Part shown: piece by piece, positions 1-9,334 of the stretch
How the letters are laid out: every line of letters begins with the position of its first letter
Position numbering within the stretch: position 1 is the first letter of the stretch
DNA from: Candidatus Gastranaerophilales bacterium
Lineage (GTDB): Bacteria; Cyanobacteriota; Vampirovibrionia; Gastranaerophilales; Gastranaerophilaceae
NCBI GenBank assembly: GCA_944326425.1
Contig: CALVDX010000009.1
Location: forward strand, 1 to 64,000
DNA: 64,000 nucleotides
Direction of reading: 5' to 3'
Translations under genes and position numbers: made by a program
The notes under the pieces: model-generated
What the model saw: only the letters and a program-made list of their open reading frames with translations
What the model was told of the DNA's origin: nothing
Databases searched by the model: none

Positions 1-1300
1 TTTTGTCCGATTAGAGCGTTTGATATCACATCATTTGTTATATAGGTTTCACCGGCACCGGATACCGCATGATTTAATGTTCCGCCGGTGAGGTTAAGAG
101 TATCTGCATTGGTAACAGTACCGCCAACGTTGGAAGCCGACGTTGTAAGCGAACTATCTTCTGCTATATCTATATTTTGTCCGATTAATGCGTTTGATAT
201 CACATCATTTGTTATATAGGTTTCACCGGCACCGGATACCGCATGATTTAAAGTTCCGCCGGTGAGGTTGAGGTCATTGGCATTACTTATTGTTCCTCCG
301 AGATTAGAAGCGTTAGAGGTTAATGCACCGGCAGAAGTTATTATAACATTCTGTCCGAGGTTTGCATTATTCAATACATCCCCTGTAACGGTAGATGTTC
401 CGGAACCGGTAATATCATATCCGATTGTACCGCCGGTCATTATATAAGAATTATCATTCTGAACAGTACCGCCGATATTTGATGCATTAGAAGTCAACTC
501 GCCGGTTTGGGAGATTGTAACATTTTGCCCGATATTTGCATTATTTTGTACAGCACCGGTAATATTTGTTACACCTGCACCGGAAACATTATTAGCAAGA
601 GTTCCGCCGGTAAGTGTCAGGTCATTGGCATTGGTAACAGCGCCGCCGACATTGGATGCATTGATATTAAGCGCACCGGTTGATGAAATATCAATCCCCT
701 GACCGATTAGGGCACCGCTTGTAACATCACCGGTTACATAGGTCATACCGCTGCCGGTAACAGAATTTGAAAGATTACCGCCTGTAAGAATTAAATCGTT
801 AGCATTGGTAACAGCACCGCCGACATTGGATGCATTTGTAGTAAGAGAACCTGAATTATTAATATTTATATTTTGACCGATATTAGCATTACTTATAACA
901 TTACCGGTAATATTTGTTGTTCCGGCGCCGGAAACATTATTAGCAAGAGTTCCGCCGGTAAGTGTCAGGTCATTGGCATTGGTAACAGCGCCGCCGACAT
1001 TGGAAGCGTTGGAGGTAAGCACTCCTGCAGTAGATATATTTATTGCTTGTCCGATTAAAGAATTAGAAGTAACATTTCCTGTAATATTTGTAAGCCCCGA
1101 TCCTGTAACGGAATTAGAAAGAGTGCCGCCGCGTAATGTTAAATCACCTTCATTAGAAACCGTACTGGTAATACTATTTGCCTGCATACTTGCATCACCA
1201 TTATTACCAATAGATAAAACCGCATTAACAATAGCAGAATCAGACATAACAAGAGAACCTGAATTAACATTAACAGCGGCTTGATTAATCGAAGCATTCA
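1..1300 (-). repeat. 174-bp (58-aa) tandem repeats inside the adhesin gene
   Basis: The anchor ccgccggt or a close variant starts at 82, 256, 430, 604, 778, 952 and 1126, a spacing of exactly 174 bp each time (58 codons, in frame). The next anchor, at 1312, is 186 bp on, where regularity is lost. Units differ by scattered substitutions; the two leftmost are almost identical over about 90 bp, which suggests recent duplication. Each unit encodes a conserved core with LTGGTL, SGAGTTNITG, IGQN and NASNVGG. Confidence 0.9.
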
Positions 1301-4300
1301 TGTTAAGAATTCCGCCGGTAACATTTGTAGCACCGGAACCAGCTATCGAACTGTTAAGCGTATTTGTACCGCCGGTAACATTCAAAGTACCTGTATTATT
1401 AATTGCTGCATTACTGTTTGCATTGCTCAATGTAACATTATTTAAGTTTACAACCGTACCGGAATTTGTAGAATTAATTACTGACCCTGCAGAATTTGGT
1501 GCTCCTGTAATATTAACATTATTCAACGTGAGGGTTTTAGGAGCATTGATAACAAATCCTGTATGATTATTAAGATTAATAGTTGATTTATTACTGCCGC
1601 TTGCAACACCGTTAACATTTGCAACAGTACCGCCCATTACTCCGACATCATCGGTCATGGTTTTAACATTACCGGCCGCATCGAAATTAAAGTTTTTGGT
1701 TTCTGTTGTATCAAGCTCATTCCAGAGAGTCAGGTTATCACCAAGAGAACTATATCCGGAGCCGGATACCTGAGTCGTTAATGTATACTTTATACTATCA
1801 TTTGTAGTACTTGTTGTTGCGAGGGCATATTCACCATAAACATCCACTGTTTCATCTAACTGCTGATAAATAGCATCCCACTCTGTATTTGCCAATATCT
1901 CATCAACGTAGGAGTTATAGAGCGTATCCAAATGTTTTCTGCCAGTTAATGCACTATTAAGTGCAAGTCTCAAATTACTATTTTGGGTTTTTAGTACTTG
2001 AATAGTACTTGTTCCGTTTTCTGCGTTCCCTGATATAGCAATACTGTTAATATATATAGTACCGGAAGATGCCGCATTTGTTTTTATAACATCACTCTTC
2101 TTTGATGTAAGGTTTAAATCAATATTCCAATCAGTATTTGTATTAGCAGATGCTATCTGGTTTATTGTATAAGTTTTTAACTGCCCGTCATTCAGTGCTA
2201 CTACAGCATTACCTGTTGCGTTTATTTTTGTACCTGATGCAGCAAGCGCGTTTTCTACAATATGAATATTACCGCCGGAGAGAGTAACATTACCGCCTTG
2301 AATAGCGTTATTAATATTAAAATAGATATCACCGGTTGTATCACCGTTTATGGTCATAGCAAAATTAGAAGCACCGGTAATAACATCATTAAAAATAATA
2401 TCTCCGTTGGTTCGGGCATTAAGCGTAAGCCTGCCGGCACTGACATATATTGCCTGATCAGTTTTTGTTCCGCCGTTTTGAACATAATTATCGGTAAAAG
2501 AGGTTGTACCGCCGTCGCTTGCGCCAATTGTTAAATTCTTGTTAGTCCATATAGCACCGCCCTGCGCCCCAGAGCCTGAGGATACGGCATAATTTCCGGA
2601 AAATACTGCATTGTTAATACCATTAGTTATTGTACTTGTATTATAAACAGCACCGCCGCGGGCATTTGACGAACCTCCGTTAACATAGTTTCCGGTAAAA
2701 GAACCTGTAATAGATTTTATTGTTGCGTTATCATTGTTGCGTATCGCACCGCCGTACGCATTAGAGGTGGCAGTAGCATAATTCTTGTTAAATGTTGCAT
2801 TAATATCACCGGCATTGCCTGATGAAACATATATAGCACCGCCGCCGGCACTTGAACCGCCGTCTGCATGGTTACCGGTAAATGTAGTGTTAGAAACACC
2901 GTTCAATGTTCCGCTGGTCCAAAGCGCACCGCCAGTAGCGGTCGAACCTTCTGCCCTGTTAGAAGTGAATGTTGCATCTTTTACACCTTTGGTAACAGTA
3001 GCAGATGTATAAACAGCACCGCCTGAACCGGTGCCGGAAGCATCTACATAGTTGTCATTATAATCACCTGATATAGTTCCTAAGCGGTTATTAACCCATA
3101 AGGCACCGCCCTGTGCAGTACTGCCCGATGCATAGTTGTCATCATAATCACCATCAAAAGTAACATTTGTAAGAGATGAACTGTTAGTATAAACGGCACC
3201 GCCATATGCACTGGAACCTGTTACCCTGTTATTGGAAAATTTGGTTGCAGCATTAATACCGTTAGTAATTTTACCCGTATTATAAACAGCACCGCCATAA
3301 GAGTTGGAAGCACTTTCATAAGTGTAATTATTTGTAAAATTAGCACCGGAAAGCCCTGCTATTGTACCGGAGTTATATATTGCGCCGCCGTATTCCTGAT
3401 CACCGGCTCTAACATAGTTACTGTCAAACTTTGAACTTATTGTACCGATAGTTTTAGAGTTATAAATAGCACCACCGAGAGCCTGTTCTGTGTCAGGGGC
3501 GTTCGCATAAGCATAGTTCCGTGTAAAACTACCGCTAATATTACCGATTGTAGAACTATTGAATATCGCACCGCCATACGCATAAGCATCCGCAGAATTT
3601 GATGTTGAAGAGGAACGCGAAGTGTAATAATCAGTATCCTCATAAGAGTACGCATCAGGATATGCATATGCAGTAACAGTACGCTCATATTCATATCTTC
3701 CTTGAGAAGTATATTCTACTTGATCTGATTCATAATCATACACATTACCATCATCGCCGCTAGCAGTAGAGCTTGATGAAACAGATGCCGTAATTGTTTC
3801 TATCGGGATTTCCGTTTCTCCATCCGGGATACTTGTTGCAGTAGGCCTGGTTAGTATTACTGTAGAAGACGCACTTGCGCTTGCGCCGCCGGAAGTTGGT
3901 GTACATGTACCTGCAACAGTAGTTGTACTCCCGCCTGAGCTTGACCCGCGGACCCCTGTAGCGTTGGCAGAATTGCCGGTAAAACTGCCTGTTATTGAGC
4001 TTATGGAACCGCCTGTATTAGAAAGCGCTCCGCCATAAGCGTACGCATCAGCAGAAGTGGAAGCATCGGCAGAGGCTGTAGCTTCCGCTGATGTATCAGC
4101 ATCGGATCTTGCCGTAGCACGAACAGAATCAGAAACATAGCTGGAGTAATCGTAATCTCCCTCTACTGTATAAGTATAAGTGTTCGATGCTGTAGCAGAG
4201 CCGGTTGTAGCTATTGCAGTACCGCCGTACGCCCTTGCGGTACCGCCAGATGCGTATCCGCCTTCAGCTCTGGAAGTAGCCTGGTTATTTGAAAAATTGG

Positions 4301-5381
4301 CTGACAATTTGCCAATAGTACCTGTATTAGAAAGCGCACCGCCGTATGCTGAACTGGAAACAGAAGAGGTTGCATTTGCGTAGGCTGTTGCATCAGCACT
4401 GGCCGTTGCGGAAGAAGTTGCTGATAGCGTACTTGATGAAGAACCAATATTAGATACATTACCGGATATTGCAGTTGCTGTACCGGCTGTTGCCGTTGCT
4501 GTACCAGCATATACATTGCTGCCTTCTGTTGTAATATTTACTTTATTACTGCTATATGTACCGCTTATATCACCTGCGCTGCCAGAGTTACTCTGCGCAC
4601 CGCCTCTTAGCTCTCTTGAATAAGAAGCGCTCCCACTTGCGCTTGCAGAAATATCCGCATTTGCGGAAGCACGCGAAGAAGTACCGCCTCCGGCAACAGT
4701 ATCCGTATCATTAGTTCCTGTTTTTGTTACGGTTGAGCCATTATAAGTACTACCTTTGGTATTCTCTGAGTTTGTTCTGTTACTATAGGACACAGCAGCA
4801 CGCGGTGCCGCAGCAAGGACAGTTCTTGATGAAGCGCCTTCTGCAAGTGTTTGCGTACTGCTCTCAGTACCAGCAAGAGCAGACGGTGTGACTGTATTTA
4901 CGTTTTGGGGCTGAATTTGACTCCGTGACAGAACAACCGCCTCAGAGTCTGTAGATTGTTCCATTTGTAGATTATTTGTTACGTTATATTGCAGATATAC
5001 AATTTCGTTATTCGGAAGCCGCACCTCAATAGTACCCTCTCCGGGCGCCGAAACCTCAACCCAATTGGCATTATTGAGTGTTTGTCCATTATTAAAAACT
5101 ATACGATAATAATTGATAGAAACCGTTCCGTCAGCATTTGTTATCTTACTAATATAATCGTAGTTTTGGGCAGTTGCGGGGATAAGGGTACAATTTTCTC
5201 CAAGTCCTGCCGGCAAATTATTTGTATTAAGAATAACCGGCTGCAAAATACTTTCGGTATTCAATTCAGCAGCATTAGAAACAAGTGTTCCGGACGAAGA
5301 AACAAAACAAATCGCAGCAAACGCCGCAGCAACAAGCTTCTTCTGAAAGTTATTTTTTAATTTACAACTGCTTCCGCTCAT
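1..5381 (-). CDS. Giant autotransporter-like repeat adhesin, 3' end beyond window
   Basis: The frame is open from the ATG at 5381 to the left edge, at least 1793 codons; the C-terminus is missing, so a translocator barrel is inferred and not seen. The N-terminus has a basic start and a hydrophobic run (AAAFAAICFVSSSGTLVSNA) typical of an extended signal peptide. Residues of about 200-1000 hold irregular repeats of the form F-x-x-N...GGA(I/V/L)-x-N, the signature of Chlamydia-type polymorphic membrane proteins (PMP), separated by Ala/Ser/Tyr-rich stretches. From about 1300 leftward the protein becomes a regular 58-residue repeat containing NASNVGG, LTGGTL and SGAGTTNITG. A beta-helical passenger displayed on the cell surface is expected. 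No stop was found in the parts I translated. The shorter open frames on the other strand are shadows of this gene. Confidence 0.85.
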   Translation of the reverse strand, partial: MSGSSCKLKNNFQKKLVAAAFAAICFVSSSGTLVSNAAELNTESILQPVILNTNNLPAGLGENCTLIPATAQNYDYISKITNADGTVSINYYRIVFNNGQTLNNANWVEVSAPGEGTIEVRLPNNEIVYLQYNVTNNLQMEQSTDSEAVVLSRSQIQPQNVNTVTPSALAGTESSTQTLAEGASSRTVLAAAPRAAVSYSNRTNSENTKGSTYNGSTVTKTGTNDTDTVAGGGTSSRASANADISASASGSASYSRELRGGAQSNSGSAGDISGTYSSNKVNITTEGSNVYAGTATATAGTATAISGNVSNIGSSSSTLSATSSATASADATAYANATSSVSSSAYGGALSNTGTIGKLSANFSNNQATSRAEGGYASGGTARAYGGTAIATTGSATASNTYTYTVEGDYDYSSYVSDSVRATARSDADTSAEATASADASTSADAYAYGGALSNTGGSISSITGSFTGNSANATGVRGSSSGGSTTTVAGTCTPTSGGASASASSTVILTRPTATSIPDGETEIPIETITASVSSSSTASGDDGNVYDYESDQVEYTSQGRYEYERTVTAYAYPDAYSYEDTDYYTSRSSSTSNSADAYAYGGAIFNSSTIGNISGSFTRNYAYANAPDTEQALGGAIYNSKTIGTISSKFDSNYVRAGDQEYGGAIYNSGTIAGLSGANFTNNYTYESASNSYGGAVYNTGKITNGINAATKFSNNRVTGSSAYGGAVYTNSSSLTNVTFDGDYDDNYASGSTAQGGALWVNNRLGTISGDYNDNYVDASGTGSGGAVYTSATVTKGVKDATFTSNRAEGSTATGGALWTSGTLNGVSNTTFTGNHADGGSSAGGGAIYVSSGNAGDINATFNKNYATATSNAYGGAIRNNDNATIKSITGSFTGNYVNGGSSNARGGAVYNTSTITNGINNAVFSGNYAVSSGSGAQGGAIWTNKNLTIGASDGGTTSFTDNYVQNGGTKTDQAIYVSAGRLTLNARTNGDIIFNDVITGASNFAMTINGDTTGDIYFNINNAIQGGNVTLSGGNIHIVENALAASGTKINATGNAVVALNDGQLKTYTINQIASANTNTDWNIDLNLTSKKSDVIKTNAASSGTIYINSIAISGNAENGTSTIQVLKTQNSNLRLALNSALTGRKHLDTLYNSYVDEILANTEWDAIYQQLDETVDVYGEYALATTSTTNDSIKYTLTTQVSGSGYSSLGDNLTLWNELDTTETKNFNFDAAGNVKTMTDDVGVMGGTVANVNGVASGSNKSTINLNNHTGFVINAPKTLTLNNVNITGAPNSAGSVINSTNSGTVVNLNNVTLSNANSNAAINNTGTLNVTGGTNTLNSSIAGSGATNVTGGILNMNASINQAAVNVNSGSLVMSDSAIVNAVLSIGNNGDASMQANSITSTVSNEGDLTLRGGTLSNSVTGSGLTNITGNVTSNSLIGQAINISTAGVLTSNASNVGGAVTNANDLTLTGGTLANNVSGAGTTNITGNVISNANIGQNININNSGSLTTNASNVGGAVTNANDLILTGGNLSNSVTGSGMTYVTGDVTSGALIGQGIDISSTGALNINASNVGGAVTNANDLTLTGGTLANNVSGAGVTNITGAVQNNANIGQNVTISQTGELTSNASNIGGTVQNDNSYIMTGGTIGYDITGSGTSTVTGDVLNNANLGQNVIITSAGALTSNASNLGGTISNANDLNLTGGTLNHAVSGAGETYITNDVISNALIGQNIDIAEDSSLTTSASNVGGTVTNADTLNLTGGTLNHAVSGAGETYITNDVISNALIGQ

Positions 5382-5557
5382 TATAAACTCTCTAAAAATT
5401 CTGCTGTGTACACACATACTTCCAATAAGAAAATTCTTACAGGAAACAATTCAACTACTATCTAGTATAAGATATTCAAAACAAAATGTACACCCTTTTT
5501 TCGGATGATATTACAAAAGGTAAACATTTTAATTAAAAAGCCCCTGTAGTTATCATA
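5382..5557. other. Intergenic region between rarA end and adhesin start
   Basis: This is AT-rich with no coding signal. It must hold the promoter of the adhesin gene, but I see no convincing -35/-10 pair. A TTACA at 5511 lacks a good second half 10 bp on and was not counted as an HLR1-like site. Confidence 0.4.
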
Positions 5558-6787
5558 TTACTGCAAATATTTTCTATCAACTAATTCATCCGGCATAAAT
5601 TGCTGCTCTACATCAGGCGCAGCATGAGTGTACACATACCCTTCACCAAACCCGTACTTTGCCGCATCCTTATAATGCGCGTCCCTAAGATGCATCGGCG
5701 GCGGATAATCCTTACCCGTCTGAATATCTCTCAGTGCAGCATCAATCGCCGTTATTGTCTGGTTAGATTTTGGCGCTTTTGCCACATATATAACGGCCTG
5801 TGCAAGCGGAATTCTGGCCTCAGGAAAACCCAGTATCTCTGCTGCCCTGTGTGCATTTACCGCTATATTAAGCGCAGCAGGATCAGCATTCCCGACATCC
5901 TCCGCAGCGCATACTATTAATCTCCTTGCTATATATCTTGCATCCTCGCCGGCCTCAATCATTTTTGCCAGATAATATATCGCCGCATCAGGATCAGACC
6001 CTCTTAAACTCTTCTGAAACGCACTCGCGCAATCATAATGCTCCTGCCTTGAATATCTCGTATTATGCTTCTGGGTTATACTTTCCAGAATATCTATCGT
6101 TAATATTCGCGTACCGTTTGCATATCCGCTCGCAAAATAAGCGTTCTCTACCATATTGAGAGCACATCTTGCATCACCGCGAGCATGCATGACTATAAAC
6201 TTCTTTACATCCTCTTCGTACTGCAAAGGCTGATACTGTTTTTCAAGATACCCGAATCCCCTGTCTATTATCCGCTCCATAGACTCATCATTAATAGGAT
6301 TAAGTCTTATAACCTGCACTCTGGACAAAAGTGCAGGAACCACCTGAAATGAAGGATTTTCCGTCGTAGAACCTATTAAAAACAACGTGCCGTCCTCTAA
6401 ATAAGGCAAAAGTACATCCTGCTGCGTCTTTGAATATCTATGTATTTCATCTATAAAAAGTATAGTTTTCTGTCCGGCTCTTAACCCCTGTTTCGCCGTT
6501 TCAACCGTTTCTTTTATATCTTTTATCCCCGATGCAACCGCCGATAACTCAATAAACTGAGCCTGCACCTTCTGCGCTATAAGCCGCGCAAGCGTCGTTT
6601 TACCGCACCCCGGGGTTCCCCAGAATATCAGCGAAAAAAGTCTCTGGGATTTGATAAGATTCAACAACGGAGAATTCGGCGCCACAACATTAGACTGACC
6701 TAAAAACTCATCCAAATCCTTCGGGCGTAAAATCTCCGCAAGAGGTGTCTGTTTATTACTGTTCTCTAATTGTGTAAATAAGTCCAT
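5558..6787 (-). CDS. rarA: Replication-associated recombination protein A (AAA+ ATPase)
   Basis: This is a 409-residue member of the RarA/MgsA/WRNIP1 family, close to the usual length. These are cytoplasmic clamp-loader-like ATPases acting at stalled replication forks. Visible motifs are Walker A GTPGCGKTT (57-65), Walker B FIDEIH (111-116), sensor 1 IGSTTENPSF (138-147) and the arginine finger SR (155-156). The C-terminal half carries the tetramerisation part, including GSDPDAAIYYLAKM and AEDVGNADP, which are typical of the family. The start ATG at 6787 has no ribosome-binding site; instead an extended -10 (TGTTAAAAT, boxes at 6794-6802) ends 6 bases upstream, so the mRNA is probably leaderless. 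It forms a single-gene unit. Confidence 0.93.
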   Translation of the reverse strand: MDLFTQLENSNKQTPLAEILRPKDLDEFLGQSNVVAPNSPLLNLIKSQRLFSLIFWGTPGCGKTTLARLIAQKVQAQFIELSAVASGIKDIKETVETAKQGLRAGQKTILFIDEIHRYSKTQQDVLLPYLEDGTLFLIGSTTENPSFQVVPALLSRVQVIRLNPINDESMERIIDRGFGYLEKQYQPLQYEEDVKKFIVMHARGDARCALNMVENAYFASGYANGTRILTIDILESITQKHNTRYSRQEHYDCASAFQKSLRGSDPDAAIYYLAKMIEAGEDARYIARRLIVCAAEDVGNADPAALNIAVNAHRAAEILGFPEARIPLAQAVIYVAKAPKSNQTITAIDAALRDIQTGKDYPPPMHLRDAHYKDAAKYGFGEGYVYTHAAPDVEQQFMPDELVDRKYLQ

Positions 6788-6793
6788 ACCGGT

Positions 6794-6802
6794 ATTTTAA
6801 CA
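6794..6802 (-). promoter_or_regulatory. Extended -10 promoter of rarA (leaderless)
   Basis: On the minus strand TGTTAAAAT (TG-n-TAAAAT) lies 6 bases before the rarA ATG, with no purine-rich ribosome-binding site between. The -35 region (TACCCC) is not recognisable. Confidence 0.5.
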
Positions 6803-6816
6803 CAGGAGGAAATGAA

Positions 6817-6965
6817 GGGGTAGGGGTAAATGAGGGGGAGGGGGAAACTCCCGCCGTATCAATGCAGAACTTAAGACAGAATAAAGGAACCAATGATGCA
6901 GCCATGCAAAGCGGAGCAAGATAACACCTATATATCTCCTCCCCCTACATTTGCCCCTATCCCCC
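6817..6965. repeat. G-run inverted repeat with quadruplex potential
   Basis: The left arm at 6817-6844 carries four runs of 4-5 G (loops of 2, 7 and 1 bases). The right arm at 6938-6965 is its imperfect reverse complement, with matching C runs. The arms are separated by about 93 bp. Both arms could form a G-quadruplex on opposite strands, or pair as a long stem. The right arm supplies the last codons (Gly-Gly-Gly) and stop of the protease gene. Confidence 0.6.
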
Positions 6966-7622
6966 GCCTGCAGCGATTTTGGTACTCTTTAAAAACTCCT
7001 TAACCACATTCACAGGAATAGCAAACCCGATACCAATATTAGAAATATTATTATCCGGATTATAAATAGACTGATTTATCCCTATAACTTCGCCGTTTGT
7101 ATTAAGCAAAGGGCCGCCCGATGACCCCGGGTTTATAGCTGCATCCGTCTGTATCTTATTCTTTGTATAATCTATCCTCGATATAATTCCCTGTGTAAGA
7201 GTTCCGTTAAACCCGAACGGATTGCCGATAGCCAGAACCTTCTGTCCTACTTTTATCTGCTCGGAATCCCCCAGCTTTACCGTCTGCATCGGTTTATCCG
7301 TCTTTATCTTTAATAACGCTAAATCATTATTCCTGCCAACCTTCTTTATTACCTCTGCCTTATACGTCTTACCGTTATAAATCGTCACTGTTATATCATT
7401 ACCGTCCTCTATAACATGTGAACTTGTTAATATAACCCCGTTATCAGCTACCACACAACCCGTACCGCAGCTTAGGCCGTACTTTATCTGCGTATCAATC
7501 GAAACAATCGCCGGATTAATTTTCTCGTACACATTTATATTTATCATTTCCTCACGGTCATACGATAGCACCGGCAGGGACATAAATAAAACTGCAAAGC
7601 ATGTAAATATTTTTTTCTTCAT
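6957..7622 (-). CDS. HtrA/DegP-type serine protease without PDZ domain
   Basis: A 221-residue exported trypsin-like S1C protease, counted from the ATG at 7622; an in-frame GTG three codons earlier is possible. Residues 1-20 are a signal peptide (IFTCFAVLFMSLPVLS). The catalytic triad is visible: His69 in SSHVIED, Asp100 in NNDLALLK and Ser168 in PGSSGGPLL. The chain stops just after the protease domain, so the PDZ domain(s) that usually follow are absent. Two cysteines (C52, C56) close to each other may form a disulfide. A role in periplasmic protein quality control is expected from the family. The C-terminal Gly-Gly-Gly comes from the right arm of the G/C-run inverted repeat, so the 3' end may have been altered by that element. 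Confidence 0.85.
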   Translation of the reverse strand: MKKKIFTCFAVLFMSLPVLSYDREEMININVYEKINPAIVSIDTQIKYGLSCGTGCVVADNGVILTSSHVIEDGNDITVTIYNGKTYKAEVIKKVGRNNDLALLKIKTDKPMQTVKLGDSEQIKVGQKVLAIGNPFGFNGTLTQGIISRIDYTKNKIQTDAAINPGSSGGPLLNTNGEVIGINQSIYNPDNNISNIGIGFAIPVNVVKEFLKSTKIAAGGG

Positions 7623-7697
7623 ATCAATCACCGACTATATAATGCCATCCGCCGCTGCTTTATACCATACACAACCGTTTTTTGTCACGGGTGTGTC

Positions 7698-7726
7698 TTG
7701 CAAGGATTAAAGTTCTAATATATAAT
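7698..7726 (+). promoter_or_regulatory. Sigma-70-type promoter of ycf23
   Basis: TTGCAA (7698-7703), a 17-bp spacer and TATAAT (7721-7726). It lies downstream of the first in-frame start at 7682, which rules that start out and supports the ATG at 7775. Confidence 0.7.
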
Positions 7727-7774
7727 AGAAAAAAATTCATAGTACATATTTACATTGAGATAGGAGAGTACATC

Positions 7775-8533
7775 ATGACAAGAATTGAAAATTTTAAAAG
7801 AGCACTGGCAGAAAAAAGAGCCGTTAAAGTTATTGCAGGAATCAATAACTTTGACAAAGACTCCGTAAGAAGAGTTGTTGCATCAGCTTCCCAAGCAGGC
7901 GCAACAGCAATTGATATCTGCGCGGATGCTGATATTATAAAAATGGCAAGAGAAATGACAGATTTACCAATCTTCGTTTCCTCAGTAAAACCGGAAGAAC
8001 TTGCAAACGCAGTTGAATTAGGTGCAGATGCCATTGAATTAGGAAACTTCGATGCACTTTATGCTAAAGGTCAATCCTTCTCCGCTGAAGAAGTTCTTAA
8101 TTTAACACAACAAACCTTAAGCCTTATCAACAAAGAAGATGTTTTCTTCTGTGTTACAATCCCCGGCAGCATTGATATCAATGAACAAATCTCTCTTGCC
8201 AGAGAACTTGAATCATTAGGGATTGACCTTATCCAAACAGAAGGACACTTCACTAACGAAGAACCGTCAAACGGTGTAAGAGGTCTTATTGAAAGAGCAG
8301 AACTTACTCTCTCCAACACAATGGAACTTGTAAGAAACATCGATATTCCTGTTATGACCGCAACCGGTATCAATCCGACAACTGCTCCTTTAGCATTCGC
8401 ATCAGGCGCTTCCGCTATCGGCTGCGGCTCCTGCATCAACAAGCTTTCATCAGAAATCGGCATGATTGCTGTTATCAAGAGCCTTATGGAAATCGCTGAA
8501 AGAAATACATCAAAAGTTGTTGAATTAGTATAG
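7775..8533 (+). CDS. ycf23: Ycf23/DUF561 family protein
   Basis: A 252-residue cytoplasmic protein of the DUF561 (Ycf23) family, known from cyanobacterial genomes and red-algal plastids. It looks like a TIM-barrel: alternating strands and helices with glycine-rich ends (FVSSVKPEELANAVELGADAIELGNFDA, described here only by position 75-102) and a phosphate-binding-like ASGASAIGCGS near the C-terminus. The biochemical role is not known. The start at 7775 is chosen because it has a ribosome-binding site (ATAGGAGAGT) and lies after the promoter at 7698-7726. It is a single-gene unit closed by a strong terminator. It is the best taxonomic marker in the window. Confidence 0.88.
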   Translation: MTRIENFKRALAEKRAVKVIAGINNFDKDSVRRVVASASQAGATAIDICADADIIKMAREMTDLPIFVSSVKPEELANAVELGADAIELGNFDALYAKGQSFSAEEVLNLTQQTLSLINKEDVFFCVTIPGSIDINEQISLARELESLGIDLIQTEGHFTNEEPSNGVRGLIERAELTLSNTMELVRNIDIPVMTATGINPTTAPLAFASGASAIGCGSCINKLSSEIGMIAVIKSLMEIAERNTSKVVELV

Positions 8534-8553
8534 TTCTTTTTAATTTTCTTATT

Positions 8554-8585
8554 CACGGGGCGGTCTGTAAACAGACCGCCCCGTG
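8554..8585 (+). terminator. Terminator after ycf23
   Basis: A perfect 15-bp stem (CACGGGGCGGTCTGT paired with its complement) around a 2-base centre. The following run of T is weak. Confidence 0.8.
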
Positions 8586-8604
8586 TGTTATAATCTTTTA
8601 CAAT

Positions 8605-8637
8605 CTGTTTTCAAAACAGAATTATTCATGCTACAAT
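8605..8637 (+). promoter_or_regulatory. Promoter and palindromic operator of the CoA-transferase operon
   Basis: A perfect palindrome CTGTTTT-C-AAAACAG at 8605-8619 overlaps a weak -35 (TTTTCA, 8609-8614); 17 bp later is the -10 TACAAT (8632-8637). The arrangement suggests repressor control of ctfAB by an unidentified regulator. Confidence 0.5.
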
Positions 8638-8654
8638 CTGGGTAAGGGGGACAA

Positions 8655-9326
8655 ATGAAGAAGATAGTATCGGCAAAAGAAGCGGTTAAAGATATTAAAG
8701 ACGGCGCAAGTATTATGGTAGGCGGTTTTTTAAGCTGCGGAGTTCCTGATAAACTTATTGATGCCCTTATTGAGCAAAAAACAAAAAACCTCACAATGAT
8801 TTGTAATGATACCTCATATCAAGACGCCGATAAAGGGAAACTTATAACAAATAAACAAATTAAAAAAGTCATTGCCGCTCATATCGGCACCAATCCAGAA
8901 ACCGGACGTCAGATGAACAGCGGAGAACTGGAAGTGGAATTAACCCCCATGGGAACTTTAGTCGAACGCATACGCGCCAAAGGTGCAGGTCTCGGCGGTG
9001 TACTTGCCCCGACAGGCGTAGGTACAATAGTCGAAAACGGTAAAAAAACAATGGAAATAGACGGGAAAAAATATATCTTTGAAAAACCCATCGGCGCAGA
9101 TTATGCACTAATCTACGGTACAAAAGTCGATCGTTTCGGCAACGTTGCTTTTTACGGAACAACAAGAAATGTCAACACTATTATGGCTACTGCCGCAGAC
9201 ACCGTCATTGTTCAGGCCGATGAAATAGTCGACGAAATTGACCCGAATGAAGTTGTTATTCCCGGAATTTTTATTGATTGTATTGTGGAAAGAGAAAAAG
9301 ACAACGCTGATTTAGCAGACGTATAG
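8655..9326 (+). CDS. ctfA: Acetoacetate/butyrate-type CoA-transferase, alpha subunit
   Basis: A 223-residue subunit A of a class I 3-oxoacid CoA-transferase (AtoD/CtfA/ScoA family). These enzymes move CoA between an acyl-CoA and a free acid through a glutamyl-CoA intermediate on the partner subunit. Family features are GGFLSCGVPDKLIDAL near residue 23, the glycine-rich GAGLGGVLAPTGVGT at about 114-128 and a C-terminal ADEIVDEIDPNEVVIPGIFI. The ribosome-binding site is AAGGGGG. It lies 8 bp before ctfB, clearly one operon. Whether the substrate is acetoacetate, butyrate/acetate or succinate cannot be told from sequence; in this fermentative setting acetate or butyrate exchange is plausible. 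Confidence 0.9.
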   Translation: MKKIVSAKEAVKDIKDGASIMVGGFLSCGVPDKLIDALIEQKTKNLTMICNDTSYQDADKGKLITNKQIKKVIAAHIGTNPETGRQMNSGELEVELTPMGTLVERIRAKGAGLGGVLAPTGVGTIVENGKKTMEIDGKKYIFEKPIGADYALIYGTKVDRFGNVAFYGTTRNVNTIMATAADTVIVQADEIVDEIDPNEVVIPGIFIDCIVEREKDNADLADV

Positions 9327-9334
9327 GAGAACAA

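Noticed and set aside
1-1300. CRISPR array
   Set aside because: The period is 174 bp, in frame with a coding region, and the sequence between anchors is also conserved; no cas genes.
262-5360. Several open frames on the plus strand and other frames over the adhesin gene
   Set aside because: They are low-complexity translations antisense to a repeat-rich gene, without ribosome-binding sites; the minus-strand frame is continuous with a signal peptide.
5505-5530. HLR1-like site before the giant adhesin
   Set aside because: Only one TTACA is present; the second half matches at 2 of 5 core positions.
7682-7774. 31-residue extension of Ycf23
   Set aside because: A 17-bp-spaced promoter lies inside it and a good ribosome-binding site precedes the later ATG.
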